The notes under the pieces were generated by a model. That model did no database searches, was not told the origin of the DNA, and saw only the letters and a program-made list of their open reading frames with translations. The translations under genes were made by a program, and so were the position numbers. A stretch of 64,000 nt of DNA from Aureimonas frigidaquae (GTDB lineage: Bacteria > Pseudomonadota > Alphaproteobacteria > Rhizobiales > Rhizobiaceae). Below, one piece after another: positions 44,041-53,341 of this stretch. The stretch spans positions 62,001-126,000 of the forward strand of contig NZ_BBWR01000017.1 in NCBI RefSeq assembly GCF_001463905.1, read 5' to 3'. How positions within the stretch are numbered: position 1 is the stretch's first letter; each line of letters opens with the position of its first letter.

Positions 44041-45375
44041 ATGGCCGAAGTCTTCGACAGGGTTCTCAGGAACGGGACCGTGGTCAATCAGAGCGGCCAG
44101 GCCGTGACCGATCTCGGCATTGTCGGCGGGCGGATCGCCCATATCGGCAGCATTGCGCCCGACGCCGCGGGGGAGGTGATCGACTGCACGGGCCTCACCA
44201 TCCTGCCGGGGGTCATCGACAGCCAGGTCCATTTCCGCGAGCCGGGGCCGACCCACAAGGAAGACCTGGAGACTGGCTCGCGCGCGGCGGTCCTTGGTGG
44301 CGTGACGACCGTCTTCGAAATGCCGAACACCGATCCCTTGACTACGAGCGAGGAAGCCCTCGCCGACAAGGTCGCCCGCGGACGAAACCGCATGCATTGC
44401 GACTTCGCCTTCTGGGTTGGCGGCACACGGGACAACGCGCCCCATGTGGCGGAGCTGGAGCGGTTGCCAGGAGCTGCGGGCATCAAGGTCTTCATGGGGT
44501 CGTCCACGGGCAGCCTGCTTCTGGAGGACGATGCCGGCGTGCGGGAGATCCTGCGTCGCACGCGCCGCCGCGCCGCCTTCCATTCGGAGGACGAGTATCG
44601 CCTGCGCGAGCGTATGGGCGAGCGCATCGCAAACGATCCCGCCTCGCATCCCGTCTGGCGCGATGTCGTCGCCGCCCTGCAGTCGACGCAGCGGCTCGTG
44701 CGCATTGCCCGGGAAACGGGGGCGCGCATCCATGTGCTGCACATTTCCACGGCCGAGGAGATCGCCTATCTGGCCGACCACAAGGACTATGCCACCTGCG
44801 AGGCAACGCCCCACCATCTGACGATGAGCGATGCCGACTATGCACGCCTCGGCACCCTGTTGCAGATGAACCCGCCGGTGCGCTCGGCGGCGCATCGGGA
44901 CGGCATCTGGCAGGGAATCGCCAGTGGCGTGGTGGATGTGCTCGGCTCGGATCATGCCCCCCACACGCTGGAGGAAAAGGCCAAACCCTATCCGGCTTCG
45001 CCCTCCGGCATGACCGGGGTGCAGACCCTCGTCCCCATCATGCTCGATCATGTGGCGCAGGGGCGCCTCAGCCTGTCCCGCTTCGTGGATCTGACCTCGG
45101 CAGGCCCGCAGCGCATTTTCGGGCTGGCCGGCAAGGGGCGCATCGCCGTCGGCTACGATGCGGACCTGACCATCGTGGACCTGAAGCGCCGTGAGACGAT
45201 CCGCAACGGCTGGATCGGCTCGCGCTCGCAATGGACGCCCTATGACGGGGTGAGCGTCACGGGTTGGCCGGTCGGCACCTTCGTGCGGGGCGCGAAGGTC
45301 ATGTGGGAGGGTGAGCTTGTCGAAGCTGCGCGCGGGGCGCCGGCGCGTTTCGTCGAATGCCTGCCGCGGGGCTGA
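44041..45375 (+). CDS. pyrC: Dihydroorotase
   Basis: A zinc enzyme closing carbamoyl-aspartate to dihydroorotate in pyrimidine synthesis. 444 residues from ATG 44041, with GAGGGA upstream. Metal-site sequence DSQVHFREPGPTHKEDLETG (HxR), an internal Lys/His set (IKVFMGSSTG, HVLHISTAEE, ATPHHLTMSD) and the catalytic Asp in GSDHAPHTLEEK are all present. It belongs to the amidohydrolase-type dihydroorotases of Alphaproteobacteria and could in principle be an allantoinase-like relative. Confidence 0.9.
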   Translation: MAEVFDRVLRNGTVVNQSGQAVTDLGIVGGRIAHIGSIAPDAAGEVIDCTGLTILPGVIDSQVHFREPGPTHKEDLETGSRAAVLGGVTTVFEMPNTDPLTTSEEALADKVARGRNRMHCDFAFWVGGTRDNAPHVAELERLPGAAGIKVFMGSSTGSLLLEDDAGVREILRRTRRRAAFHSEDEYRLRERMGERIANDPASHPVWRDVVAALQSTQRLVRIARETGARIHVLHISTAEEIAYLADHKDYATCEATPHHLTMSDADYARLGTLLQMNPPVRSAAHRDGIWQGIASGVVDVLGSDHAPHTLEEKAKPYPASPSGMTGVQTLVPIMLDHVAQGRLSLSRFVDLTSAGPQRIFGLAGKGRIAVGYDADLTIVDLKRRETIRNGWIGSRSQWTPYDGVSVTGWPVGTFVRGAKVMWEGELVEAARGAPARFVECLPRG

Positions 45376-45385
45376 TCGGCCCCGC

Positions 45386-46240
45386 CTAATCCGCCATCAG
45401 GAAGAATTCGAGCCGGCCGGCGGGCGATATGCCGACGCGGTAGAAATCATAGGCGCCGACTTCCAGCATGCGCTGGTAGTCGCCCGCCGTGACGAGCTCG
45501 AAAAGCTCGACGAGCTGGCGCTTGTCGAGCGAGTCCATCGGAACCTGCGTGAAATAGGGCCAGACGAAGATCTCGCTCTCTTCGCCGGGGTCCATGCGCA
45601 CATGGCCGCTTTCGAGCACTTCCAGAAGGATGGCCATGAGCTCCACGCCATCGCCGTCGCCCGAGGCGTCCTTCAACAGCGTGATGGGATCGCCCTCGAC
45701 GGGCTGCGGCGACAGTGCCGTCGGCTCTGCGCCGGTTTCAAGATAGGGCCGCAGCTTCTCCACGTCGCCGCTGCGGGCAATCTCCATCAGCTTGTGGCGC
45801 AGATCGCGCACGGGCGTGGGCAGCCCATCGTCGCCGTAGGCAACGGGCAGCGGCGCGCCATCATCGGCAAAGGGGATCATGCCTTGCGGCGCGGTGGTAT
45901 CGTCCGGCGCACCGTCGGGGGAGGGAGCCTCCGGCTCGGGACGATCGTCACCGATGGAGGAGCCCGGTATATGTGCCGGCCCGCGCGTATTGGGCAGAGG
46001 ATCGCCATCGTCGAAATCGCGGGCCGAGGGCTCGGCCGGGCGGCGCTGGTCCGGCAGCGGCGGCAAGGGTACGGTGACGATGCCGTCCCGCCGCTGAAAG
46101 ATCCCGTCCTCGGGCTGGATGAGGGAAAAGCTCGACGCCCCCGCCGGGAGCAGGGTCAGACAGGCGGCAAGCCAGGCAAGGGGAGCCTTCAGCGCCGCGA
46201 CACGTCTATTGAAGATTACGGTCACCGCGGAACTCGCCAT
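45386..46240 (-). CDS. Uncharacterised exported protein
   Basis: About 284 residues if started at ATG 46240. The N-terminus has an Arg pair followed by the hydrophobic LAWLAACLTLLPAGASS, a likely signal peptide; LAAC could also be read as a lipobox. A disordered Pro/Asp-rich region covers about residues 45-130 (PEPEAPSPDGAPDD). The C-terminal half is folded, with MEIARSGDVEKLRPYLETG resembling a single ankyrin-type repeat and ending FYRVGISPAGRLEFFLMAD. GTG 46225 is an alternative start. It overlaps the preceding gene by 35 bases. I cannot assign a family. Confidence 0.7.
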   Translation of the reverse strand: MASSAVTVIFNRRVAALKAPLAWLAACLTLLPAGASSFSLIQPEDGIFQRRDGIVTVPLPPLPDQRRPAEPSARDFDDGDPLPNTRGPAHIPGSSIGDDRPEPEAPSPDGAPDDTTAPQGMIPFADDGAPLPVAYGDDGLPTPVRDLRHKLMEIARSGDVEKLRPYLETGAEPTALSPQPVEGDPITLLKDASGDGDGVELMAILLEVLESGHVRMDPGEESEIFVWPYFTQVPMDSLDKRQLVELFELVTAGDYQRMLEVGAYDFYRVGISPAGRLEFFLMAD

Positions 46241-46466
46241 GCTCGATCCGCGTCCGTAACGCATCGACAAGCTCCAGGACCTCGGCTTCGCCATGCCGGC
46301 GCACCAGCTCGGTCAATGCGGTCGAAATGGCGGTCTCCGCCAGGATTTCAGCTTCGATGCCGTCCGAGATCCCGTCGGCCCAGGCCTCGTTGTGATACTC
46401 GAAGGCGACCTGCTTCTTTTCGGCGGCCACGGCTTCGTCCAGTTCGGCCCCATGCAGATCGATCAT
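46206..46466 (-). CDS. Small conserved-looking protein, 86 residues
   Basis: An acidic, almost wholly helical product (MIDLHGAELDEAVAAEKK...), with no membrane segment and no cysteines. Starts at ATG 46466; TTG 46469 is directly upstream. Codon use matches its neighbours, and its 3' end overlaps the exported-protein gene, suggesting coupled expression. I do not recognise the family. Confidence 0.65.
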   Translation of the reverse strand: MIDLHGAELDEAVAAEKKQVAFEYHNEAWADGISDGIEAEILAETAISTALTELVRRHGEAEVLELVDALRTRIEHGEFRGDRNLQ

Positions 46467-46639
46467 CAAGCACGCCCTTCATTCTGCTTTAAGGAACCGT
46501 TTAAGCTGCAAATGGGCCCCTTGAAAAGGGCATGCGCGCAACAAGCGCGATTTAACGTTAAGTGCCATCCCGCCGTTAACGCTTGGATAAGAGGGCCGCC
46601 GCTAAGCTCGAGCACGCCGCCGGGGCGCACCGCCTGTCG

Positions 46640-47053
46640 TCAGTTGCCATAGCGCGATGCGATGTCCGCGGCGAGGCTTTCCCCCTCGTCCAGATAGCGC
46701 CGGACCGCCAGTTCCGCCGATGGTGTACAATCGCGATAGGTGGATTCGAACGCCCGGTAGCCGCCATTGAACTGCGCCGTGAGCACGCGGCGCTCCGCAT
46801 CGCTTGGATGCTGGGTGGCCAGGATCTCGTTCATGCTGTCGCGCCAGCTATTGGCATCGTCGGCCCCGCACAGGGTGCGCAAATAGTGGATGGAGCCCAG
46901 AATGCCGGCCAGCCGGCCGAGCGGCCGCATATAGGGCGCAGGCTCCTGGCGTGCTGCCGGCGCAGCCGTCGCCGGCTCCTGCGCATGGGCACCCCCGGCC
47001 AGCATGATTGCAGCCAGCGCCAGACAGATACCTTTTCCAGAGCGCGTGTTCAT
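46640..47053 (-). CDS. TIGR02301-type secreted protein
   Basis: A 137-residue protein with a signal peptide ([15 protein letters not shown]). The mature part has [21 protein letters not shown] and [15 protein letters not shown], matching what I know of the alphaproteobacterial family TIGR02301, whose function is unknown. Two cysteines may pair in the periplasm. Its start overlaps the Nudix stop as ATGA. Confidence 0.8.
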   Translation of the reverse strand: MNTRSGKGICLALAAIMLAGGAHAQEPATAAPAARQEPAPYMRPLGRLAGILGSIHYLRTLCGADDANSWRDSMNEILATQHPSDAERRVLTAQFNGGYRAFESTYRDCTPSAELAVRRYLDEGESLAADIASRYGN

Positions 47054-47514
47054 GCCGGTGAGCCTCGCCCATCGGCGGGCATATCTGCAAGCGGTTCCGC
47101 CGTCCTAGCCATGAAACCGATGGCCATGGTTACGAAATCCCCGAGGCCGCCCGTCGTCTGGCCTGCCGCATCGAGGGCCCGGATCTCGTCCAGCCTGGCC
47201 AGGCGCAGGGCTTGTGCATCGCCGCCGGCCTGCGGCACGCCTTCGGCGCAGGCCCAGTGAACGCCGATCCGATGGGTCAGGACGCTGTGCACGGCCATGA
47301 ACCCCATGGCGCGGACCACGAGCCCGGTTTCCTCCCTGATCTCCCGCTCCAGCGCGGCGCCAGGCGTTTCGCCCGGCTGCACTTTACCGCCCGGAAAGCT
47401 CCATAGCCCGGCCATGGGCGCGTGAGCGCGGCGCACCAGGACGAACCGGTCGCCCAGGGCAAGGCAGGCGGATGCGGCCGTTACCGCATTCTGGTCCATG
47501 GGCTCTTGTCGCAT
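47050..47514 (-). CDS. Nudix hydrolase
   Basis: A 154-residue pyrophosphohydrolase with a complete Nudix box at residues 43-65: GKVQPGE, seven residues, then REIREETGL. It probably cleaves a nucleoside diphosphate linked to another group (ADP-ribose or oxidised dNTP); the substrate cannot be read from sequence. ATG 47514 has GGAAAGG upstream; ATG 47499 is also in frame. It is coupled to the TIGR02301 gene and divergent from the SRAP-like gene, 59 bases away. Confidence 0.88.
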   Translation of the reverse strand: MRQEPMDQNAVTAASACLALGDRFVLVRRAHAPMAGLWSFPGGKVQPGETPGAALEREIREETGLVVRAMGFMAVHSVLTHRIGVHWACAEGVPQAGGDAQALRLARLDEIRALDAAGQTTGGLGDFVTMAIGFMARTAEPLADMPADGRGSPA

Positions 47515-47573
47515 CCTGGCCTTTCCGTCCTTGCGCGCTTGACCGCGGCGGCGCGCCGGCCGAACCATGGGGC

Positions 47574-48302
47574 ATGACCGGACGCTTCAGCCTGACCCAT
47601 CCTGCCGCCGCCGTCGCCGCGCGCTTCGCCATTGCGGAGGTGGAGCCGTTTCCACCGCGTTACAACATCGCCCCGACGCAGCCGATCCTCATCGTCATCG
47701 GCGGCAAGGGGCAGCGCCCGGAAGCATACCGGCCCGGGCACCAGGCCATGCTGGCGCGGTGGGGGCTGATCCCGTCCTGGTGCCGCGACCCGTCCGCAGC
47801 ACCGCTTCTGTACAATGCACGGGCCGAAACCGTTCTGGAGCGCAACGCCTTTCGCGCCGCCTTCCTGTACCGCCGCTGCATCGTACCGGCCAGCGGCTTC
47901 TACGCCTGGGTCAAAGGCCCTGCCGAGGGCGCTGCGGTTCCGCATTACGTGCAGCCGGCAGACGGGCGCATGATGGCCCTTGCGGGCCTGCTCGAAACCT
48001 ACATGGCGCCCGATGGCGGAGAGATCGATACGGTCGCGCTGCTGACACGCACGTCGACCGGCCGACTTGCGCCGCTGGGCCCGCGTGAACCCGTTCTGCT
48101 GGCGCCGGACGGGGAGGCGGGATGGCTGGATTGCCTGAGCGTGGGCGCAGACGAGGCTGCCGCCATCTGCATGCGCCGGCCCACGGCCGAACTGGCCATC
48201 GAACGTGTGTCCGACCGCGTCAATTCCGTGGCGAACCTGTCGCCGGACGTGCAGGCGCCAGCCGATCGGCAAGCGCCGGGAGGCGAGCGTCCGCCCGGTT
48301 GA
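47574..48302 (+). CDS. SRAP/HMCES-fold (YedK-like) protein lacking catalytic residues
   Basis: A 242-residue protein of the SRAP fold. Family landmarks are clear: MTGRF at the N-terminus, [42 protein letters not shown] and a C-terminal LSPDV. In canonical members residue 2 is Cys, which caps abasic sites. Here it is Thr (codon ACC). The Glu of the GFYEW motif is Ala111, and the His of the HxRMP motif is Gly169. Only the Asn (Asn81) of the four active-site residues remains. It is probably a non-crosslinking paralogue or DNA-binding pseudoenzyme. Confidence 0.85.
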   Translation: MTGRFSLTHPAAAVAARFAIAEVEPFPPRYNIAPTQPILIVIGGKGQRPEAYRPGHQAMLARWGLIPSWCRDPSAAPLLYNARAETVLERNAFRAAFLYRRCIVPASGFYAWVKGPAEGAAVPHYVQPADGRMMALAGLLETYMAPDGGEIDTVALLTRTSTGRLAPLGPREPVLLAPDGEAGWLDCLSVGADEAAAICMRRPTAELAIERVSDRVNSVANLSPDVQAPADRQAPGGERPPG

Positions 48303-48314
48303 TCCGCCAGGCGA

Positions 48315-48500
48315 TCAATCGACGGCTTCGACCGTGGCAGGGGCCGGCTTGCGAACCGGAGCGGCCATTGCGTCCGTCCGCGAACCCGCGGCGGCAACGG
48401 CCGCGATCCCGATTCCCCGGTACTTCTTGACCAGGTCCACCTCCTGCTCGCGCTCGCGCCTGGAGCGGAAGGGCTTGTGGGTCTGGATATTCATCTTCAT
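48315..48500 (-). CDS. Small basic protein, 61 residues
   Basis: Begins MKMNIQTHKPFRSRREREQE and continues with VDLVKKYRGIGIAAVAAAG and a Pro/Ala/Lys tail. The first half is strongly basic and helical. The ACGGAAC before ATG 48500 is a fair ribosome site. It is convergent with the SRAP-like gene (12 bases apart) and divergent from cysS. I recall similar short basic proteins in Rhizobiales but cannot name a family. No function is assigned. Confidence 0.55.
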   Translation of the reverse strand: MKMNIQTHKPFRSRREREQEVDLVKKYRGIGIAAVAAAGSRTDAMAAPVRKPAPATVEAVD

Positions 48501-48760
48501 CGATCTGTTCCGTTGGCTTTTCGTCCCGGCCTGCAACCAAGACTTAAACTGCGTCGGCAATTGGGCAATGTGCGCGCGAATATTGCTGAACACAGCTAAC
48601 AAAAAGTAAAAACCGTGTAATGTTCCGTGAATGTCACAACTCAGCCACGGCCCGCAAGAAAAAGACAAAGTCTTAACGCGCAGGCGCAGCATGGCGCGGG
48701 AACGTTTCGCCGCGTGCCGAAATGGTCTAGCAATCCGGTCTGGACGATAGGGGCATACGC

Positions 48761-50191
48761 ATGGACGACGGATTTAGAGGCCTGAACCTCACCAACACAC
48801 TGACACGGCGCAAGGAAGCGTTCCGGCCGCTGGACTGGTCGACGGCCGAGCTGCCGCAAGATCGGCGCCGCGTGCGCATGTATGTCTGCGGCCCCACCGT
48901 CTACGACTACGCCCATATCGGCAATGCCCGTCCGGTCGTCGCCTTCGATCTTCTGTTCCGCCTGCTGCGCCATCTCTATGGGGCGGAGGCAGTGATCTAC
49001 GCCCGGAACATCACGGATGTGGACGACAAGATCAACGCGCGCGCGGCCCGCGACTTTCCCGATCTTCCACTGAACGCGGCCATCGCCCGCGTGACGCAGG
49101 AAACGACGCGCCAGTTCCATGCGGACATTGCGGCGCTGGGCGCGCTGGCGCCCACGATCGAGCCGCGGGCGACCGATCATATCGACGCCATGCGCGCCAT
49201 GATCGAACGTCTTGTGGAACGGGGGCATGCCTATGTCGCGGAGGATCACGTCCTTTTCCATACCCCGTCCATGCCCGATTACGGCCGCCTGTCCGGCCGC
49301 AGCCTGGACGAGATGATTGCCGGCGCCCGGGTCGAGGTGGCAGGCTACAAGAAGGACCCGACCGACTTCGTCCTCTGGAAGCCGTCCACGATGGAAGAGC
49401 CGGGCTGGGAATCACCGGCAGGCATTGCCGGCAAGGGCCGCCCCGGCTGGCATATCGAGTGCTCGGCCATGAGCGAGGTGCATCTGGGCCCGGTCTTCGA
49501 CATTCATGGCGGTGGGCTGGACCTGATCTTCCCGCACCACGAGAACGAGATTGCCCAATCCTGCTGCGCCCACGGGACGGATCGCATGGCCAATGTCTGG
49601 CTGCACAATGGTTTCGTGCAGGTGGAAGGCCGCAAGATGTCGAAGTCCGAGGGCAATTTCATCACCATCCACGACATTCTCCAGACCGAGCGCGTCGGCG
49701 GCCGGCGGTGGCCCGGCGATGCTGTCCGCCTGTCCCTCTTGAAGACGCATTATCGCGAGCCGCTCGATTTCACCGCCGCGCGCCTTGCCGAATCCGTGCG
49801 GGAACTCGACCGCTGGGAGCGGCTGGCGCGGGGGGCGGGGCTTGTGAGCCTGCCGGACGATGCCCGGCCCGACGACGCCTTCCTCGATGCGCTGAAGGAC
49901 GATCTGTCCACCTCTGCAGCGCTGGCGCGGGTGCATGAACTCTTCGATGCAGGGCAGCCGGTGGAGGCGCTGGCCAGTCTGCGGTTGATGGGGATCGAAG
50001 CCTTGCGCGCCGACGAACTTGCGCCGCACCATCTTGCGCGCATCGCCGAGCGTCTCGATCTATTGAAGCGCAAGGAGTTCGCGGCGGCCGACGCGATCCG
50101 CGCGGAGCTGGCGGCCGATGGCATCCAGCTCAAGGATGGCCGGGACCCCGCCACCGGGGAGCGCCGGACCGATTGGGAAGTGAATCGATGA
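48761..50191 (+). CDS. cysS: Cysteinyl-tRNA synthetase
   Basis: A class I synthetase charging tRNA-Cys. It is 476 residues long, with the HIGH-type motif AHIGNAR (residues 51-57) after VCGPTVYDY, the zinc-site region ([10 protein letters not shown] and [11 protein letters not shown]), and KMSKSEGN at 292-299. The ribosome site is weak. The stop overlaps the pip start as ATGA. Confidence 0.97.
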   Translation: MDDGFRGLNLTNTLTRRKEAFRPLDWSTAELPQDRRRVRMYVCGPTVYDYAHIGNARPVVAFDLLFRLLRHLYGAEAVIYARNITDVDDKINARAARDFPDLPLNAAIARVTQETTRQFHADIAALGALAPTIEPRATDHIDAMRAMIERLVERGHAYVAEDHVLFHTPSMPDYGRLSGRSLDEMIAGARVEVAGYKKDPTDFVLWKPSTMEEPGWESPAGIAGKGRPGWHIECSAMSEVHLGPVFDIHGGGLDLIFPHHENEIAQSCCAHGTDRMANVWLHNGFVQVEGRKMSKSEGNFITIHDILQTERVGGRRWPGDAVRLSLLKTHYREPLDFTAARLAESVRELDRWERLARGAGLVSLPDDARPDDAFLDALKDDLSTSAALARVHELFDAGQPVEALASLRLMGIEALRADELAPHHLARIAERLDLLKRKEFAAADAIRAELAADGIQLKDGRDPATGERRTDWEVNR

Positions 50192-51162
50192 AGGATGGCG
50201 CCAGCGTGCTGTTCCCCGCAATCGAGCCTTACCGGCAAGGGCGGCTCGACGTTGGCGACGGCCATGTCCTGTATTACGAACTCTGTGGCAATCCGGACGG
50301 TATTCCGGTCGTCTTCCTGCATGGTGGCCCCGGCAGCGGTTGCGGCCCGGTCCACCGCCGGCTCTTCGATCCCGCGCGCTACCGTATTCTCCTGTTCGAT
50401 CAGCGTGGCTGCGGCCGCTCCGCACCGCTCGGCCGGCTCGAGGCGAACACCACGGCGCATCTCATGGCCGATATCGAAAGCCTTCGCCGCCTGACCGGTG
50501 CCGAGCGCTGGCTGGTCTTCGGCGGCTCATGGGGGGCGACGCTGGCGCTCGCCTATGCGCAGGCGCATCCCGAGCGGGTGATGGGGCTGATCCTGCGGGG
50601 CGTCTTCACCGGCCGGCGGCAGGAACTCGACTGGTTCTACCGCTCCGGCGCCAGCAACCTGTTTCCGGAGGAGTGGGAACGCTTCCTGGCGCCGTTGTCG
50701 CCCATGGGCCGCGCCAATCCCATTGCCGCCTATCGCGCGCTTTTAACAGCACCCGACCGGGCCGTGCGGGCCGAGGCCGCCCGCGCCTGGACCGACTGGG
50801 AAGCCAAGACGGTGTCCATGCGCAGCATACCCATGGCGTCCGGCGTCTCCGGCCCGGCAGGCGAGGCGACGATCGCCTTCGCGCGGATCGAGAACCATTA
50901 CTTCCACCACGACGTCTTCCTGCGCGACGGACAGCTCATCGAAGAAGCAGGCCGGCTCATCGGCGTGCCGGGCACCATCGTGCAGGGGCGCTATGATGTC
51001 GTCACGCCCCCCACGACGGCATGGGCCCTCCATAAGGCATGGCCAGGCTCCGTGCTGCGGATCGTCGAGGATGCCGGTCACGCCTTCTCCGAGCCCGGCA
51101 CGCTCACCTGCCTCGTGGACGCCACCAACCGCTTCGCGGGCCAACTGGAGGGAAAGACATGA
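50188..51162 (+). CDS. pip: Proline iminopeptidase
   Basis: An alpha/beta-hydrolase releasing N-terminal proline from peptides (family S33). 324 residues from ATG 50188. HGGPGSGC forms the oxyanion-hole region, the nucleophile is Ser114 in [14 protein letters not shown], and the acid and His lie in GRYDVVTPP and [11 protein letters not shown]. It is coupled by ATGA overlaps to cysS before and to the GFA gene after. Confidence 0.93.
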   Translation: MKDGASVLFPAIEPYRQGRLDVGDGHVLYYELCGNPDGIPVVFLHGGPGSGCGPVHRRLFDPARYRILLFDQRGCGRSAPLGRLEANTTAHLMADIESLRRLTGAERWLVFGGSWGATLALAYAQAHPERVMGLILRGVFTGRRQELDWFYRSGASNLFPEEWERFLAPLSPMGRANPIAAYRALLTAPDRAVRAEAARAWTDWEAKTVSMRSIPMASGVSGPAGEATIAFARIENHYFHHDVFLRDGQLIEEAGRLIGVPGTIVQGRYDVVTPPTTAWALHKAWPGSVLRIVEDAGHAFSEPGTLTCLVDATNRFAGQLEGKT

Positions 51163-51641
51163 CCTTGGACAACAGGCCGCTTTTCAAGGGCGGGTGCCAG
51201 TGCGGCGCGGTGCGCTTCACCGTCGAGGGTGCCTTAAGCGATGCGTCCGTCTGCCATTGCCGCATGTGCCAGAAAGCTTTCGGAAACCTTTTCGCGCCGC
51301 TGGTGAGCATCGGGCAGGCAAGCCTGCGCTGGACGAAGGCGGAGCCGGCGCGGTTCCGCTCCTCCTCGCATGTGGAGCGTGGCTTCTGCCCGGCCTGTGG
51401 GACGCCCCTGACCTACGAGGCGCCCGATGGCGTGGCGCTGGCCATCGGCGCCTTCGACGATCCGGCGGCCATCGTGCCGACCATCCAGTTCGGCGTGGAG
51501 GGCAAGCTGCCCTATGCCGACAGCCTTCCCACGCTTCCGATGCGGGATACCACGCAGGACCATGCGGCGCTTCCCTGGCTTGCCGCGCTGGAGAGCTACC
51601 AGCACCCGGATCACGATGCGGAGCCGACGCGCTCATCATAA
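51159..51641 (+). CDS. GFA-family (glutathione-dependent formaldehyde-activating-like) protein
   Basis: A 160-residue zinc-binding protein. The cysteine pattern GGCQCGAVRF, CHCRMCQK and FCPACGTPL is that of the GFA/CENP-V fold. Members are often named after glutathione-dependent formaldehyde activation, but most are uncharacterised, so no substrate is claimed. It starts at ATG 51159, overlapping the pip stop. Confidence 0.85.
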   Translation: MTLDNRPLFKGGCQCGAVRFTVEGALSDASVCHCRMCQKAFGNLFAPLVSIGQASLRWTKAEPARFRSSSHVERGFCPACGTPLTYEAPDGVALAIGAFDDPAAIVPTIQFGVEGKLPYADSLPTLPMRDTTQDHAALPWLAALESYQHPDHDAEPTRSS

Positions 51642-51738
51642 GCCACGCTGATCGATTGCATGACGATATTGCATCCCGCGGCTGCACCGAAAGTGCTAGA
51701 GCGAACAGTATCGAGGCGCGACCGCCCAGGGCCAATTC

Positions 51739-52686
51739 ATGCAAGACGCACCACAGACAGGATCAACCGCGCGCGACGATACGCGCCGCGGCTTTGCGGC
51801 GGCCATTGGCGCCTACCTCATCTGGGGTCTGGTCGTTCCGCTTTACTTCAAGGCGCTCGGCCAGTTCCCGACGCTGGAGATCGTGGCGCACCGAATCGTC
51901 TGGGCTGTCCCCTTCGCCGCCGGCCTCCTGTGGTGGCGCGGCCTTCTGCGCGGCATGCGGGCCTTTCTGAAGCCCCGCTACCTCGGGCTGGCCGCGCTGA
52001 CGGCCAGCATCATCACCGTGAACTGGGGAACCTATGTCTATGCCGTCGCCCATGACCAGATGGTCGAGGCGGCGCTCGGCTACTACATCAATCCGCTGGT
52101 GAGCATTCTCTTGGGGGCGATCTTCCTGGGCGAGCGGCCGACCCGGGTCCAGCTCTTCGCCATCGGGCTCGCCAGCATCGGCGTCGGCATCATGACCGTG
52201 GCGGCCGGCGGTTTGCCGATCATCTCGCTCATCCTCGCTCTGACCTTCGGCACCTATGGGCTCCTGCGCAAGATGATCCCGATCGGGGCGGCGGAAGGCT
52301 TCCTTCTGGAAGTGATGATCCTGTTTCTGCCGGCCTTCGCCATCATCCTGTGGCTGACGGTGCGGGGCGAGGGCCATTTCCTGTCTTCGCCGAGCGCAAC
52401 GGCGCTGCTGATCGGCTCGGGGCCGCTCACCGCGATCCCGCTGATTCTCTATGCGGCCGGCGCGCGGATGCTCAACCTGTCGACCATCGGCATCCTGCAA
52501 TATATGGTGCCGACGCTTCTGGTTCTGACGGCTGTCTTCCTTTTCGGCGAGCCCTTCGGGCTCGGCCGGCTGGTGGCCTTTGGCTTCATCTGGTCGGCGC
52601 TGGTACTCTACACATGGTCGCTCGTCGCCGATGGCCGGCGGCAGAACCGCGAGCGCCGCGAGGCCTCGATCAAAGCTTCTCTATGA
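51739..52686 (+). CDS. rarD: RarD-family EamA transporter
   Basis: A 315-residue membrane protein with about ten helices. The RarD-specific start GAYLIWGLVVPLYFKAL and the block ASIITVNWGTYVYAV followed by GYYINPLVSILLG are clear. Substrate is unknown; the E. coli name refers to chloramphenicol phenotypes and should not be taken as function. It is convergent with the LOG-family gene, overlapping by 17 bases. Confidence 0.9.
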   Translation: MQDAPQTGSTARDDTRRGFAAAIGAYLIWGLVVPLYFKALGQFPTLEIVAHRIVWAVPFAAGLLWWRGLLRGMRAFLKPRYLGLAALTASIITVNWGTYVYAVAHDQMVEAALGYYINPLVSILLGAIFLGERPTRVQLFAIGLASIGVGIMTVAAGGLPIISLILALTFGTYGLLRKMIPIGAAEGFLLEVMILFLPAFAIILWLTVRGEGHFLSSPSATALLIGSGPLTAIPLILYAAGARMLNLSTIGILQYMVPTLLVLTAVFLFGEPFGLGRLVAFGFIWSALVLYTWSLVADGRRQNRERREASIKASL

Positions 52687-53278
52687 TCTCTTCCCGGCCG
52701 CCATCCGCCGCGTCGTGAGCGGCTGCCGCCTGGATAGCGGGTATGATATCCTCCACCCGGTCGATCACCAGCGGCCGCACCTGGTGCGAGGTGTGGATGA
52801 AGCCTTCGGCGCTCATATGGTCGATGAGCTTGGCCAGCGGGTTCCAGAACCCGTCTATATTGGCGATCACGATCGGCTTGCGGTGGCGGCCGAGCTGACC
52901 CCAGGTCATGATCTCAACCAGTTCCTCCAGTGTGCCGATGCCGCCCGGCAGGGCGACGAAGGCATCGGAACGCTCGAACATCGCGTGCTTGCGCTCGTGC
53001 ATGTCGGATGTGACGATCAGCTCGTCGAGGCGCTTCAACTCGCTTTCCGTGGCTTCCATGTCGATCAGGAAGCGCGGAATGATGCCGGTGACCTGGCCGC
53101 CCGCGGCGATGACGCCTTCGGACACCGCGCCCATGATGCCGCGCGTGCCGCCTCCATAGACAAGGCGGATGCCCGCTTCGCCCATGGCGGTGCCGAGGGC
53201 GGTTCCGGCGTCGAGATAGGAGGGGACGCGTCCGGCGGACGAGCCGCAATAGACGCAGATGGATCGAATCGCTGTCAT
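52670..53278 (-). CDS. LOG-family protein (TIGR00730, Rossmann fold)
   Basis: A 202-residue protein with ICVYCGSSAGR, YGGGTRGIMGAVS, the catalytic Arg region (HERKHAMFERSD) and PGGIGTLEELVE, the nucleotide-binding signature of lonely-guy phosphoribohydrolases. It may release nucleobases from nucleoside monophosphates (cytokinin-type activity in plants), or AMP in bacteria. The start ATG 53278 gives MTAIRSICVYCGS. It is 63 bases downstream of bioN on the same strand. Confidence 0.88.
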   Translation of the reverse strand: MTAIRSICVYCGSSAGRVPSYLDAGTALGTAMGEAGIRLVYGGGTRGIMGAVSEGVIAAGGQVTGIIPRFLIDMEATESELKRLDELIVTSDMHERKHAMFERSDAFVALPGGIGTLEELVEIMTWGQLGRHRKPIVIANIDGFWNPLAKLIDHMSAEGFIHTSHQVRPLVIDRVEDIIPAIQAAAAHDAADGGREEIIEKL

Positions 53279-53341
53279 GATCCCAAAATCCGCCGACAGA
53301 GCCCGGCAAGTCAAGCGCGACATTGTGCGCCGCAACCGTGA

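Noticed and set aside
46485-46560. TTAA-rich stretch resembling a CtrA site upstream of the small helical gene
   Set aside because: The half-sites are 8 bases apart, not the 7 of the TTAA-N7-TTAA consensus, and a second one is 2 bases apart.
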